Positions 45,772-57,582 are shown, counted from the stretch's first letter. The stretch is 64,000 bases of DNA from Progne subis subis (GCA_022316685.1 JAKJHU010000230.1:341693-405692), one strand, 5' to 3'. A program made the numbers and translations. Notes: generated from the letters alone by a model not told the origin.

Positions 45772-46142
45772 CGATGCCAGGATCCCTGAGGCTGGAAAAG
45801 ATTTCCAAGGCCACAGAGTCCCAGCTGTGCCCCGTGCCCACCTTGTCCCCAGCCCAGAGCACCGAGTGCCACCTCCAGGTGCCACCTGCAGGGATGGGCA
45901 CTGCAGAGCTCCCTGGGCAGCCCCTGCCAAGGCCTGAGCCCCCTTTCCATGGGGAAATTCCTGCTGCTGTCCCAGCTGAGCCTCCCCTGGCCCAGGCTGA
46001 GGCCGTTCCCTCTGCTCCTGTCCCTGTTCCCTGGGAGCACAGCCCGACCCCCCCGGCTGTCCCCTCCTGTCAGGGACTTGTGCAGAGCCACAAGGTTCCC
46101 CCTGAGCCTCCTTTTCTCCAGGCTCAGCCCTTTCCCAGCTCC
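45772..46142 (-). mobile_element. CR1 LINE, young-looking antisense copy
   Basis: From 'tgccaggatccctgaggctg' to 'ctttcccagctcc'. Nearly the same sequence as the antisense copies at 27180 and 53092, but truncated earlier. Confidence 0.85.
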
Positions 46143-47743
46143 ATCCAGGAGGGTTTTCCTCTCCCTGGGCTTCCTGAAACTCTTCACAGTTGAAGCAGAA
46201 ATCTCTCTCCCCATCTCAGTGGTCACTCTTCCTCCTGATCTTGAAGGAATCCTTTCATTTTTTCCCGTTAGCCCTCTTTGCCTCCAGTTTGCCCAGAGAC
46301 CTCCCTGTATCCCACCGCTCCTGCAGCTCCTCTCCATGAAACCTCCCTGCAGGAAACACTTCCAGGGGATCCAGGGGCAGCCACAGCCTCTCTGGGCACC
46401 GTGTTCCCATTGTTTGGGGGATGGCAAGAGCGGCACTGGAGCGTGTTTGTCCCAGCACTGGAGTTGCCTCAGCACCCAGATTTATTTATACACCTCTCCA
46501 CAGCTGCAGGCGCTGTTTCCCACATCACTGGTAGTTTCTAACAAGGAGTTTTTAATTTTTTTTTTGTTTTGTTTTGGGTTTTTTGGGGGTTTTTTTTGTT
46601 ATTTTTATAGGAGGTGGAGTGAGGGCTGCTGTTGAGGCCAGACCAAGAGTTGGATTATTTTGGGGAGCTAATAACTGCGAACACCGGAATGGAGGTGAGG
46701 GGATCAAACTGGAGCAGTCCTGGGACTGAGCAAACAGTGGTGGCAAGGAAAAAAAAAAGGGATATTTGTGCCCTGAGGGATCGTAAATCCCTGCGGAGGA
46801 AGGGAAGCCTTGGGATGCGTTCCAGCCTTCTTGATTGTCTGCAGCCCAGTTTGCCCCGTGGGCTTTCAGAGGCTCTGAATCTCCAGGAGTAAAATTTCAG
46901 GACACTGGAGAGCCAGAGGAGCTGTGCAGCCAAACCATGGCCTGAAATGTCCCATTCCATGGCCATTCCCAAAGGCCTGAGCAGCTGGAATGCCTTGGAT
47001 TTGAACTTTGTTTCCCAAGGTAGAAAGCGAGGAGTTTTCTGCTCCTAAATCCACTGGGTTTCTTGTTTGTGGATTCTGGGGATACGCAGCCGTGGGGAAA
47101 GGATTCAAATAACAACTGAGCTCTGGCTTGGAAAGGTTTGCTCAGCCAACAAATGGGGAAGATCTTGGGAATGTCCTCAATCCCTCCCTTTTCCCGATCT
47201 TTTCTCTTCCATGGGGGAATGTTGCACTCCGGAGGTTTCTCCAACAGATCGAGGGCACTGCACCATCAAAGAATTCCACTGCCCTGATCCTGGGAAGTTT
47301 GAGCGCACAAGGATTTTCTCCCTGGATCCAGAGTGCACCCAAATTCCCTTTGCTGGCAGTGTGGGCATGAGGAATTCCAGGATCTTCTGTTTCAGCGTCA
47401 CCCTGGAAATCCTCTCCTGCCTGGGGGCTGCAGGAGGAGCTGGGCACCAGCTCATGGGATGTGGTGCTTGGGAATCATCCAGGGAAGGATTGGAATGGCA
47501 AAAGTCAGCCTGGCTCATGGGCTCCTGCACTGGGTCTGGGATTTGATCCCTGAAACTCATCCCTGTCCCTTGGTGGGATCAGCTCTGTTTGCTGAGTTGC
47601 TGCTGAGGAAGGAAGACTTTGGGATACAAACCATGGCTGGTGCAGTCAGGAATTTCTCTCAGGATGTGACCAGGTTATTTCTGCCCAAAGACTCTCCCAG
47701 GATGTGTCCAGCACTGCCAGATCTCCATTCCCTCCCGGAATCA

Positions 47744-47960
47744 CAAACTGATTTGGGTGGGGAGGGATTTCAGGGATCATCCTCCCACTGTCCCAGGCTG
47801 CTCCCAGCCCCAGTGTCCAACCTGGCCTTGGGCACTGCCAGGGATCCAGGGGCAGCCACAGCTGTTCTGGGCACCCTGTGCCAGGGCCTCAACACCCTCA
47901 GGATAAAGAATTCCATCCCAAGATCCCATCTAAATCTCCTCCCTGTCACTTTTGAATCCA
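47744..47960 (-). mobile_element. CR1 LINE 3' end
   Basis: Antisense copy: 'cacaaactgatttgggtggg', a deletion, then 'ctcccactgtcccaggctgc' and the common core to 'cctcaacaccctcaggataa'. Confidence 0.8.
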
Positions 47961-48566
47961 TTCCACTTTTCAGGCTCCTTCCAGGTTCTGGAAAGCTGCA
48001 AATTTTACGACAAACTCCCCCCAGCTATTTTCAGCTTGGGGCCGGGAAGCACGAGCTCAAAACTCATCAGCTTTGTTTAAAATGTGAGGGATTTAATTGG
48101 CCTTTGAGATTTTATGATTCACTTCTCTCCAGCTTGGGTGCTGGCAAGATTTCCCTGGAACATCCCGCTGAAGAGCCCTTGGAAAAAAAAAAACACAAAC
48201 CCCAGCAAATGAGAGGCTTGAGAAGGAGGCACCACTCGTGGAAAACGAGGGGCTTGGCACCAACAGATTCCACTCCTGGAGCATTCCAGGTCTCTTAAAG
48301 GATCTTTTCCTGGGAGAGGATGGATGCTGGGATCCCGGGAGGGCTTCAATCCCTGCTGGGGTTGGGTTGTGCTTGGGCTGCCAAGCCGGGCGTGCGGGGA
48401 GGGTGCTGCTGGCACGGAGGGAATCTGGCTTAGGGAAATCCTGAGGGGAGCTCTGTGGGATGCTGAGATTCCACTGAATCTGCAAGAGGCCCCTGGCTGA
48501 GTTCTGTAGGAACAGAGGAGTTCAGGGAAGCTGTGGCTGCTCCCTGGAAGTGTCCAAGGTTGGGTT

Positions 48567-48772
48567 TGTCACCAAGACACACAAAGCAGTCACACAGAGA
48601 GAGGTTTCGCAGAGGAGAGGTTCCTCCGTCCAGCTCAAGCTGAGTCAGGGTGGAGAGAGAGCATCTTTGTTTTATTTCTTACTTTTTATACATTTGTGGG
48701 GAAGATTGGCTTCTGGGGTTTTTCACCTTTCAGCCAAGTGGCTAAACCAACTGTCAGTTACAATTGTTTTCA
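48567..48772 (-). mobile_element. possible LTR fragment
   Basis: TGTCACC...TTTTCA is bounded by GGTT at 48563-48566 and GGTT at 48773-48776. On the minus strand an AATAAA lies at about 48672-48677. A 4-bp flank match is easy by chance and the length is short for an LTR, so this is weak. Confidence 0.25.
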
Positions 48773-48989
48773 GGTTAGAAATACGCAAACAAAGGACAGA
48801 GAATGAAAAACAAAGGATTTGTTTATGTTACATCTGTGGGAAAAGGTAGAAAACTTCTTCTAATGTTGTACAGTAACTAAAAGATCTGACTCCATTTATG
48901 AAAATTCAAAAGGCTTTAAAAAACTCAGAAAAACCAGGGTAACATGGGTTGGACGAGGTTGGAGCAGCCTGGGATGATGGAAGGGCTCA

Positions 48990-49192
48990 GGGATGGGATG
49001 GGATGGGATGGGATGGGATGGGATGGGATGGGATGGGATGGGATGGGATGGGATGGGATGGGATGGGATGGGATGGGATGGGATGGGATGGGATGGGATG
49101 GGATGGGATGGGATGGGATGGGATCCATGGGATGGGATGGGATGGGATCCATGGGATGGGATCCATGGGATGGAATGGGATGGGATGGGATG
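48990..49192 (+). repeat. (GGGAT)n pentamer microsatellite
   Basis: About 27 nearly perfect units to 49124, then interrupted units with GGATCCAT inserts. The open frames in it are artefacts of the period. Confidence 0.97.
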
Positions 49193-50189
49193 ATTTAAAT
49201 TCCCTCCCCACCCAAACCATCCCATAACTCCGTGGATTCTGACAGTACAATGCACTTTATCCCAAGAGGAATCCCCCAGCCGCCTCAGCAGGGTGTCAGA
49301 GTCTGGAATTCTGCTGAAGGCTCACACGAAGCTTCTCGGCAGAGTCTGGTGGATTCATGTCCAGCATTCCTTGGGGAATGTCCAGCTCCTGCAGGGCTCC
49401 CCAGAGCTGCTGCCTGCGGTGAGGAGCTCGGCTGAGCTCAGTTTTGTGCTTTTGAAGGCCTCAGGCAGGGAGGAAAAGCTTCCCATTGGATTTTCCCTCC
49501 CCAGTTTCCCTTGGAAGCAGGGGTGGAGGCTCATGGCACACTCAGTGTCCTTGCAGCCCGGCTGCTCCCCGATTTTGGGTGACAAGCAGGATGACAATGT
49601 CACAGGGTCTGCTCCATCTGTTCCACTGGGACCTGGGGGTGCCAGGAGGGAGCCAGGAGCAGGATGCTCGTTATCCCAAGGATGCACAGGCAGCATTCCC
49701 ACTCCTCTGCTCAGGGAATGTCGGGAATGACATATTCTCATCCCTTAAATGTTAAGGATGAGGGGACTTCAGGAGTGCTCCTGGCATGGGCATGAAGGAT
49801 CCTCCAGGCTGCTCACTCTGAGGGTAGGATATTCCCAGCTGTCCCAGCCACTGGAAAGAGCAGAGAGTTTGCTTTGATAATCCATGAAATCCCCTAGAAA
49901 TAATTCCCTGCCCTCTGCTGAGAAAAAAAAAAAACGATTCCAGAAGAGCTGCACCCAGCCCAAAGGGGAAGAGGAAGGAAACCAAAAGTGACCTGGTGCT
50001 GCTCGGATTTGGGATTGCTGCCAGGGGAAGCCGGACAATCAGCAGGAAGGCAAAGCTGCAACACTTGGGCTGGAAAAGGAGTTTTCCAAGAAACTCTGGA
50101 GCCAAAGGCTCTGTTTGTTATGCAGGACATGGGCAGAGCTGGAGGTAGGGAGGAGGGAGCTGGGTGTGTTGGGTCTTGCTCAGCTCCTC

Positions 50190-50325
50190 ATCCCTGTCAG
50201 TGCCCAAGGCCAGGTTGGAATTGGGGCTTGGAGCAGCCTGGGATGGTGGGAGATGTCCCTGCCATGGTAGGGGATGGAACAAGATGAGTTTAAGGCTCCT
50301 TCCAGCCCAAACCATTCCATGATTC
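50190..50325 (+). mobile_element. CR1 LINE 3' end
   Basis: Sense copy 'cagtgcccaaggccaggttg' to 'aaccattccatgattcc'. Confidence 0.8.
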
Positions 50326-50504
50326 CATGACTTTCCCTTCTTTTTTCGTGTCCTGTTAACCCATCTTCATCTCTGCCCACGAGTTTTCCCTGTTTTCCAG
50401 CTCTCTCCCCATCCATCCCCTGGGGGTGAGGGAGGCAGTGCCCACGTGTCAGGGTGAGCTTTGGCTGCCAGGTTCAACCACGAGGTCCTTTCTGGTGGAG
50501 ATCA

Positions 50505-50770
50505 CAGGATCCCGGAATTGTTACGGTTGGAAGGGACCTCTGGAGATCACCCAGTCCAACCCCCTGCCCAGGCAGGGTCACCCTGAGCAGGTGACACAGG
50601 GACACATCCAGGTGGGTTTGGGATGTCTCCAGAGAGGGGGAATCCATCACCTCCCTGGGCAGCTGTTCCAGGGCTCCGTGGAAAGAGGTTCCTCCTCTCT
50701 TTGGGGTGGAATTTGTTGTGTTTTAGTTTCATGGCCACTGCTCCTTGTCCTGTCGCTGGCACCACTGGAA
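50505..50770 (-). mobile_element. CR1 LINE 3' copy (older subfamily)
   Basis: Antisense copy with the classic terminus 'ggttggaagggacctctgga', 'gatcacccagtccaaccccc', 'cctgggcagctgttccaggg' and 'cactgctccttgtcctgtcg'. It is closer to the chicken-type CR1 consensus than the others here. Confidence 0.85.
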
Positions 50771-50857
50771 ATACAACAAAATTCTGGCTGGGATGTGTTA
50801 AAAAATCAGATTTATTAAGAGGATTTTTTTGCATCAGTTTTGTAGTCTCTGGTCAGA

Positions 50858-51835
50858 ATGGTGAATTACTTGGTCTCAGAGCTGTGGTGTTCGTTGGTTG
50901 TTGTTTATTTGATTTATTCACTCCCAGAGCTGTGCTGTTTGTTGGTTGTTGTTTATTTAATTTATTTGCTCCCAGAGCTGTGGTGTTCGTTGGTTGTTGT
51001 TTATTTGATTTATTCACTCCCAGAGCTGTGGTGTTCGTTGGGTGTTGTTTATTGATTTATTTGCTCTCAGAGCTGTGGTGATTGTTGGTTGTTGTTTATT
51101 TATTTGCTCTCAGAGCTGTGGTGTTCATTGGTTGTTGTTTATTTGATTTATTCACTCCCAGAGCTGTGGTGTTTGTTGGTTGTTGTTTATTTGATTTATT
51201 TGCTCCCAGAGCTGTGGTGTTCGTTGGGTGTTGTTTATTTATTTGCTCCCAGAGCTGTGGTGTTTGTTGGGTGTTATTTATTTGATTTATTTGCTCCCAG
51301 AGCTGTGGTGTTCATTGGGTGTTGTTTATTTAATTTATTCACTCCCAGAGCTGTGGTGTTCGTTGGGTGTTGTTTATTTGATTTATTTGCTCTCAGAGCT
51401 GTGGTGTTCGTTGGGTGTTGTTTATTTATTTGCTCTCAGAGCTGTGGCATTTGTTGGTTGTTGTTTATTTAATTTATTTGCTCCAAGAGCTGTGGTGTTC
51501 GTTGGTTGTTGTTTATTTGATTTATTTGCTCCCAGAGCTGTGGTGTTCGTTGGGTGTTGTTTATTTGATTTATTTGCTCTCAGAGCTGTGGTGTTCATTG
51601 GTTGTTGTTTATTTGATTTATTTGCTCCCAGAGCTGTGGTGTTCGTTGGTTGTTGGTTATTTATTTGGTCTCAGAGCTGTGGTGTACATTGGTTGTTGTT
51701 TATTTAATTTATTTACTCCAAGAGCTGTGGTGTTCGTTGGGTGTTGTTTATTTGATTAATTTGCTCCCAGAGCTGTGGCATTCATTGGGTGTTGTTTATT
51801 TGATTTATTTGCTCTCAGAGCTGTGGTGTTCCCAG
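50858..51835 (+). repeat. 48-bp minisatellite, ~20 units
   Basis: The unit 'gctgtggtgttcgttggttg' + 'ttgtttatttgatttatttg' + 'ctcccaga' is 48 bp (50881 to 50929). Some units are shortened by 4 or 5 bases within the TTTATTTGATTTA part. A 16-residue hydrophobic period results where the unit stays at 48 bp, but shortened units change the frame and no start or gene context supports coding. The half containing GTTTATTTG and TCCCAG resembles the 47-bp array at 42598. Confidence 0.95.
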
Positions 51836-52065
51836 CCCTGCTCCAGGTGACACCTCCCTGGCTGTGGTTGTTCCCTGTTTGCCCCCTCTGAGGTCTGGGT
51901 GAAGGCTCTCGCTCCTCTGGGCTGTGTAACGCTGGTGTCTGAGGTGAGAAAATTCCTGGGGGTGGGAGTAATCCAGAGCTCTGCCCCGACCTCTGTGTGC
52001 TGGGAGCCATCACTTGGAATTACGGAATTCCAGAGTGCTTTGGGTTCAGAGGGACCTTTGGGAGG

Positions 52066-52404
52066 GAGCAGGGGATGATGCTGGAAAGGTCACACATTCC
52101 CCTGACCTCTCCTTTCCCCTGGAATGCTCATGGAATCCATGGCTCTGCAGCTGCAGCTGTGCCTGATGGATCACCTGAGATCCAACCAAACTGGGAAAAA
52201 AAAACCCAAAAACCCTGTTTGGAGCTGAATTAGAGAAATGTGGAATTATGGATGGTTTGGGTTGGAAGGGACCTCAAATCCCAGCCAGTGCCACCCCTGC
52301 CATGGCAGGGACACCTCCCACTGTCCCAGGCTGCTCCCAGCCCCAGTGTCCAACCTGGCCTTGGGCACTGCCAGGGATCCAGGGGCAGCCACAGCTGCTC
52401 TGGG
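52066..52404. repeat. duplicated segment, copy A
   Basis: Starts 'gagcaggggatgatgctgga', contains 'ctcatggaatccatggctct' and runs into an antisense CR1 core. It is nearly identical to 57762-58087 apart from A-run length and a few bases. Confidence 0.8.
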
Positions 52405-52562
52405 CACCCTGTGCCAGGGCCTCAGCACCCTGCCAGGGAACAATTCCTGATTCCCAATCTCCCACCCAGCCCTGCCCTCTGGCACTGGGAGCCATTCCCT
52501 GTGTCCTGTCCCTCTGTCCCTTGTCCCCGGTCCCTCTGCAGCTCTCCTGGAGCCCCTTTAGG
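52238..52562 (-). mobile_element. CR1 LINE 3' copy
   Basis: Antisense copy 'ttatggatggtttgggttgg' through the common core, 'ggaacaattcctgattccca' and 'ctctcctggagcccctttag'. The first half is part of the duplicated segment. Confidence 0.85.
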
Positions 52563-53091
52563 TGATGATTCCCTGATTTCTCCGTGCTTGCAGGGTGAAT
52601 CGCTGCTGAGAAATCCAACATTTCTCCCTGGGCAGGATTTTCTGCTCCTCAGCCTCCGCTGACTCTGAGTAATCCGAGTGACTGGGAGAGGGCTGTAAAT
52701 CCCAACATCCCAATCCCTGCTGCCCGGGACATTCCTGCCGACCTCGGGGAGCTCTAAAAACAGCTGTGGTCTAAAACCCCTTTTTAATTGCACTGTGAGG
52801 AGCACGAGCCCCCTCCCAGGGTTATTCTGGTGGGAATTACACAGTCCCTAAATGCTGGCACTTAGGAAAGGACAATAGTGGTGCTCCTCATGTGAGAATC
52901 CACAGAAATGTGATGGGTTCTTTCAGTGGGAAGTGCGGCCAAACCGCAGCGTGCAGCTGGAGTCCCGTGGCAGGGGGGGTTTGACCAGAAGTATTTGCTG
53001 AGGGATTTTTGGGAGGATGAAATCCAGTCCAGGGGTTCACCAAGGTGCCTCGCTCCTGCAGACACGTGCAACGCTTTGTTTTCACAGAATC

Positions 53092-53548
53092 CCAAAATCC
53101 CCGAGGCTGGCCAATCCCTCCCAGCCCAGGCAGTGCCAGCTGTGCCCCGTGCCCACCTTGTCCCCAGCCCAGAGCACTGAGTGCCACCTCCAGGTGCCAC
53201 CTGCAGGGATGGGCACTGCAGAGCTCCCTGGGCAGCCCCTGCCAAGGCCTGAGCCCCCTTTCCATGGGGAAATTCCTGCTGCTGTCCAAGCTGAGCCTCC
53301 CCTGGCCCAGGCTGAGGCCGTTCCCTCTGCTCCTGTCCCTGTTCCCTGGGAGCACAGCCCGACCCCCCCGGCTGTCCCCTCCTGTCAGGGACTTGTGCAG
53401 AGCCACAAGGTTCCCCCTGAGCCTCCTTTCCTCCAGGCTCAGCCCTTTCCCAGCTCCCTCAGCCCCTCCTGGGGCTCCAGCCCCTTCCCAGCTCCCTTCC
53501 CTGCCCTGGACATGCTCCAGTCTCTCCTGCAGGAGCCACAACTGGACC
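53092..53548 (-). mobile_element. CR1 LINE, young-looking antisense copy
   Basis: From 'gaatcccaaaatccccgagg' to 'cctgcaggagccacaactgg'. It forms a near-perfect inverted pair with 54400-54955 across a spacer of about 0.85 kb. Confidence 0.88.
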
Positions 53549-54399
53549 CTCCTGTCAGGGAGTTGCAGTTTTATTTATTTCCATGTCATTGATTTTTCCC
53601 TGGATCAGGGGGTGAGCCTGTGTTCACTTTGCTTTCCCTTGTTGATTTCACTCCAGCTCAACAACTCACTCAATTCCATCCAGCTCCAAAAGTCAGAGCT
53701 TTCTGCAGAGCTCTCCTGAAGGGTTCCTAGCAAACATTCCTTGGAAAATAATGAAAAAGCAGCTCTTGGCAGAGAGCAGACTTTCCCGGTGGCCAGTTAA
53801 CGAGTTTTCTCCTCTTTTTGTGTCCCTTGTTTGAAAATACCTGGTGGCGTTGTTTGGGAGCCTTCTGGAGTCTGGGAAGGGCTGCTGGCTCTCCAGGCTG
53901 CAGGGATTTAGGGAAGTTCAGGGAGGGATGAAAACTTTCTCTAAGTTCAGACGCAATCTGTTTGTGACACCTCTCAAAGTGCCCAGCCTGGCAGCTCGGA
54001 CAGGACTGAGATGGAAATGTCTGGATCCTCTTTTCTTTTAGGTTCTTTGTAGGTTTTTCTCTCTCTCTTATTTTTATTGGTACAAAGATGTTCCATTTTT
54101 GTTTTTAATTTGGGCCTCATTGTCAGGAGCCAAACCAATCCTCTTCCTCTGACAGGAGAATGCGCTCTGGAGGTACTTGAACTTTGTTTGCTTCCAAGCT
54201 GCATCAGCTGTGCCCTGTAATTAAATTAATTTCCACCTATTCTTCTTCACTTCTCCCATGTCTCTTTCAGTGCGTTCCTGAAGAAATTGCAGCTCTTTGG
54301 AATTCTTCTCATCGAGTGTTCCCATCGTTGGCAATGGCCAGGGAGCTGCTTGAGGATTGTTGTGTCCCTGGATTTCTGGGGGGATGAGCCCAGGGGTGC

Positions 54400-54955
54400 C
54401 CAGGTGGGCAAGGAGGCCAAGAACATTCTGGGCTGGATGAGGAATTGTGTGTCCAGCAGGAGCAGGGCAGGGATTGTCCCTCTGTGCTCCAGGGCTGTGT
54501 CCAGTTGTGGAGAGCCCTGGAGGGGCTGGAGCGTGTCCAGGGCAGGGAAGAGAGCTGGGAAGGGGCTGGAGCCCCAGGAGGGGCTGAGGGAGCTGGGAAA
54601 GGGCTGAGCCTGGAGCAAAGGAGGCTCAGGGGGAACCTTGTGGCTCTGCACAAGTCCCTGACAGGAGGGGACAGCCGGGGGGGGTCGGGCTGTGCTCCCA
54701 GGGAACAGGGACAGGAGCAGAGGGAACGGCCTCAGCCTGGGCCAGGGGAGGCTCAGCTTGGACAGCAGCAGGAATTTCCCCATGGAAAGGGGGCTCAGGC
54801 CTTGGCAGGGGCTGCCCAGGGAGCTCTGCAGTGCCCATCCCTGCAGGTGGCACCTGGAGGTGGCACTCAGTGCTCTGGGCTGGGGACAAGGTGGGCACGG
54901 GGCACAGCTGGCACTGCCTGGGCTGGGAGGGATTTGCCAGAATCAGGGATTCTGG
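54400..54955 (+). mobile_element. CR1 LINE, young-looking sense copy
   Basis: From 'gtgggcaaggaggccaagaa' to 'ccagaatcagggattctgg'. Near-identical to 23531-24105, including the 'acaggaggggacagccgggg' block. Confidence 0.88.
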
Positions 54956-55185
54956 AAATTGCACCAGGGCAGGCTCAGGGTGGAGATTGGGACAGAAAAT
55001 TTCCCTGGCAGAGTGCTCAGGCCTTGGGCTGAGCTGCCCAGGGAGGTTTGCAGTCACTGTCTGTGGCAGTGCTCAGGAGCAGTCTGGATGTGGCCCTTGG
55101 GGACAGGGTTTGGGGTGATGCTGGTGGCACTGGGTGATCCTGGAGTGCTCTTCCCTACTCAGTCTTTCTGGGATTCTGGGATATT
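54956..55185 (+). mobile_element. CR1 LINE 3' end (adjacent second fragment)
   Basis: 'ggctcagggtggagattggg', 'ctgagctgcccagggaggtt', 'tgatgctggtggcactgggt', terminus 'ctttctgggattctggg'. It lies directly behind the previous copy in the same orientation. Confidence 0.7.
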
Positions 55186-55436
55186 CCCTGCAGAGATTAT
55201 GGAGCAGATCAGGTGCCTCTCAGTTCCCAGTAACCACCGTTTTTATCAGAATGTTTTCCTGTGGAATCGGGGCAGTATTTAGACACAAATCAGGCATCCT
55301 GCAGCCTCCAACATTTGTTTCTCTGCTGAGATGCTGTAGGGTTCTGCTGTCCCTGATCCCATCCCACTCTGGAATCTGCCTGGAGCAGGTTCTCCAAATC
55401 CAGCCTTGACCACAGAGCTGCTCCTGGGGATGGAGC

Positions 55437-55625
55437 TCTCCTTCTCCTTCTCCTTCTCCTTCTCCTTCTCCTTCTCCTTCTCCTTCTCCTTCTCCTTCTC
55501 CTTCTCCTTCTCCTTCTCCTTCTCCTTCTCCTTCTCCTTCTCCTTCTCCTTCTCCTTCTCCTTCTCCTTCTCCTTCTCCTTCTCCTTCTCCTTCTCCTTC
55601 TCCTTCTCCTTCTCCTTCTCCTCCT
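55437..55625 (+). repeat. (TTCTCC)n hexamer, ~30 perfect units
   Basis: 180 bp from 55441 to 55620 are uninterrupted CTTCTC hexamers, so one strand is pure pyrimidine. The Ser-Phe and Lys-Glu frames are artefacts. Confidence 0.98.
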
Positions 55626-55679
55626 CCTTCCTTCCCTTCCTCCTTACAATCCCTTCCTCTCCCAGGTGGGAAAAGTGGG

Positions 55680-55772
55680 AACCATGGAACGGTTTGGGTT
55701 GGGAAGGGACCTTAAAGATAATCTCATTCCAACCCCTTGCCATGGGCAGGGACACCTTCCACCACCCCAAAT
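55680..55772 (-). mobile_element. CR1 LINE 3' end (short)
   Basis: Antisense copy 'accatggaacggtttgggtt' to 'cagggacaccttccaccacc', directly beyond the hexamer array. Confidence 0.8.
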
Positions 55773-55929
55773 TTATTTATTTTTAATTTTACCTCTCTTA
55801 TTTTCTTTTAATTGCTGAGGACATCAGTGGAAAACCCTGGGAATGTGACAGTAGCCCCACATTCCAAAGGATGTTTGAGTGCCTGGAAACCTGCACTTTT
55901 ATTTAATTATGTCGTTTTTTTTAAAAGAC

Positions 55930-56052
55930 TAGTTGAAAGAGCTCCAGGAGCATTTGGCCAGGGTGGGATTTTGGGATGCCAGTGCAGGGCCTGGAGTGGG
56001 GCTGGATGATCCCTGTGGGTCCCTTCCATTCAGGATATTCTGGGATTCCATG
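55930..56052 (+). mobile_element. CR1 LINE 3' end (second subfamily)
   Basis: Sense copy 'gttgaaagagctccaggagc' to 'caggatattctgggattcc'. Confidence 0.75.
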
Positions 56053-57175
56053 AAAATCTTTCCCTACAAATCAAGAGTCCCGGAGAGGCTGCATGTTGAT
56101 TCCAGCTCTCCTGGAATTTTAAATTTTCCCAGAGTATCCCAGGCCACCTGAGGGGAAACCTGGGAGATAAGGGGTGGTTGTTCATGGGGAGTGTCACAGA
56201 AGTGCTGCAGAAACGAGGAGAACTTGGATCCACGGATTTTTTTATCACTTCCTCCCCTTTGAGGGACACAATTCCCGAGCCAATCCCTTTTTTTATTGCT
56301 GCTCTCCCAGAAGTGGCCGCTCCAGCTTCAAAGGGAGAGGCTTTTACCACCCAGATGGAGCCAGATTTGGGATCAAAAATCGCTGCACAAACAGATCGCA
56401 GCTCTTTCCCTCCTGAGGCACCTTTTGTGTGAGAAACAACCTCACTTTCCATCATTGCCGTGGGGTTTTTTTATTTAAAAAATATTTTTATTCTGTTATA
56501 TTCAGTATTTTTCAGGGTTTTCGGCTATTTCTGGGAATCGTTGGGGAAATAACCTTATTTTATATAATTGCAGCTGGGGGTTTTGATTTAAAAGTATTTT
56601 TTAATCGTGTTTATATTGTATTTTTCACATTTTTCAGCTGTTTCTGGGTACTGTATGCGGTGTTGTACAAACAGAGTGACACCCAGCTCAAACATTTCCA
56701 TCACTTCCTTTTGAATTTTTTTTTATTTGATTCTCAAATAATTCAGAGTAACTTCTGCTGAGGGCTGACTGAAATATTTCATCTTCCCTTCTTTTCCGTG
56801 TCAAAGCACCAAACTATCCCATGAGGAGCGGAAAAAAAAAAAAAAAAAAGTTTTGATCAATGCCAGGCAGCAACTGCCCTTAATGCTGTTAAAAAAAGCA
56901 TTTTTGGGTAAAAGAGAAGGAGATTTAAATGATGCTGTGTCATGTTATGACATGGTGCTATTAGTCAGTGCATAATACCATTGATTAGTCATGGAATAAC
57001 AGGAAAATACGGAGTAAGAGAATTTCTGTAAGATGGGCTGTAGTTTGAAATGAAGATTGAAAGGTTTATAATGGACTCTGGGAAGCAGATTTAATTGAAG
57101 CCATTAAAACCAGGCTTCATCCTTGTTTTCTTCCGGATTGGGCATTTTCTTGGGAAATTGCTGAAAAACTTCCAT

Positions 57176-57408
57176 GGAATCATGGAAAATCCTGAGCTGG
57201 AAAGGACCCACAGGGATCATCCAGACCCCCAACAATCCCAGCCCGTGCATCCCTGGCAGCGCTGTCCAAAGGCTCCTGGAGCTCTGGCAGCCTCGGGGCC
57301 GTGCCCATTCCCTGGGGAGCCTGGGCAGTGCCAGCACCCTCTGGGGAAGAACCTTTCCCTAAAATCCAGCCTCAATCCCTGCTGGAACAGCTCCAGCCAC
57401 TCCCTCTG
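57176..57408 (-). mobile_element. CR1 LINE 3' copy (second subfamily)
   Basis: Antisense copy 'gaatcatggaaaatcctgag', 'cagcctcggggccgtgccca', 'gaacctttccctaaaatcca'. It matches 41575-41875 in reverse. Confidence 0.8.
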
Positions 57409-57582
57409 CTTTAATACTTGGATTGATACCAAAATTAAAAATGTCAAAACTTTGATGAGAAAAGGAGTTTGGAGTTTTGGTCAGCTCTGAAATGAAGGTT
57501 CGTGGTTGGGACTTCATTCAAAAAGATGATCTCACGTAATTTTCTATTTCTTGTCTATTTTATGATTTCATAATGCCCCAAA

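Noticed and set aside
48567..48849. A small gene in the frame 48550-48849
   Set aside because: No family resemblance; the segment has LTR-like features and no splice or start support.
50858..51759. 16-residue periodic hydrophobic frames in the 48-bp minisatellite
   Set aside because: Frame changes at shortened units, no transcript context, and the repeat length alone explains the period.
55279..55786. Lys-Glu or Ser-Phe repeat proteins at the hexamer
   Set aside because: Direct translation of (TTCTCC)n; no flanking coding sequence.
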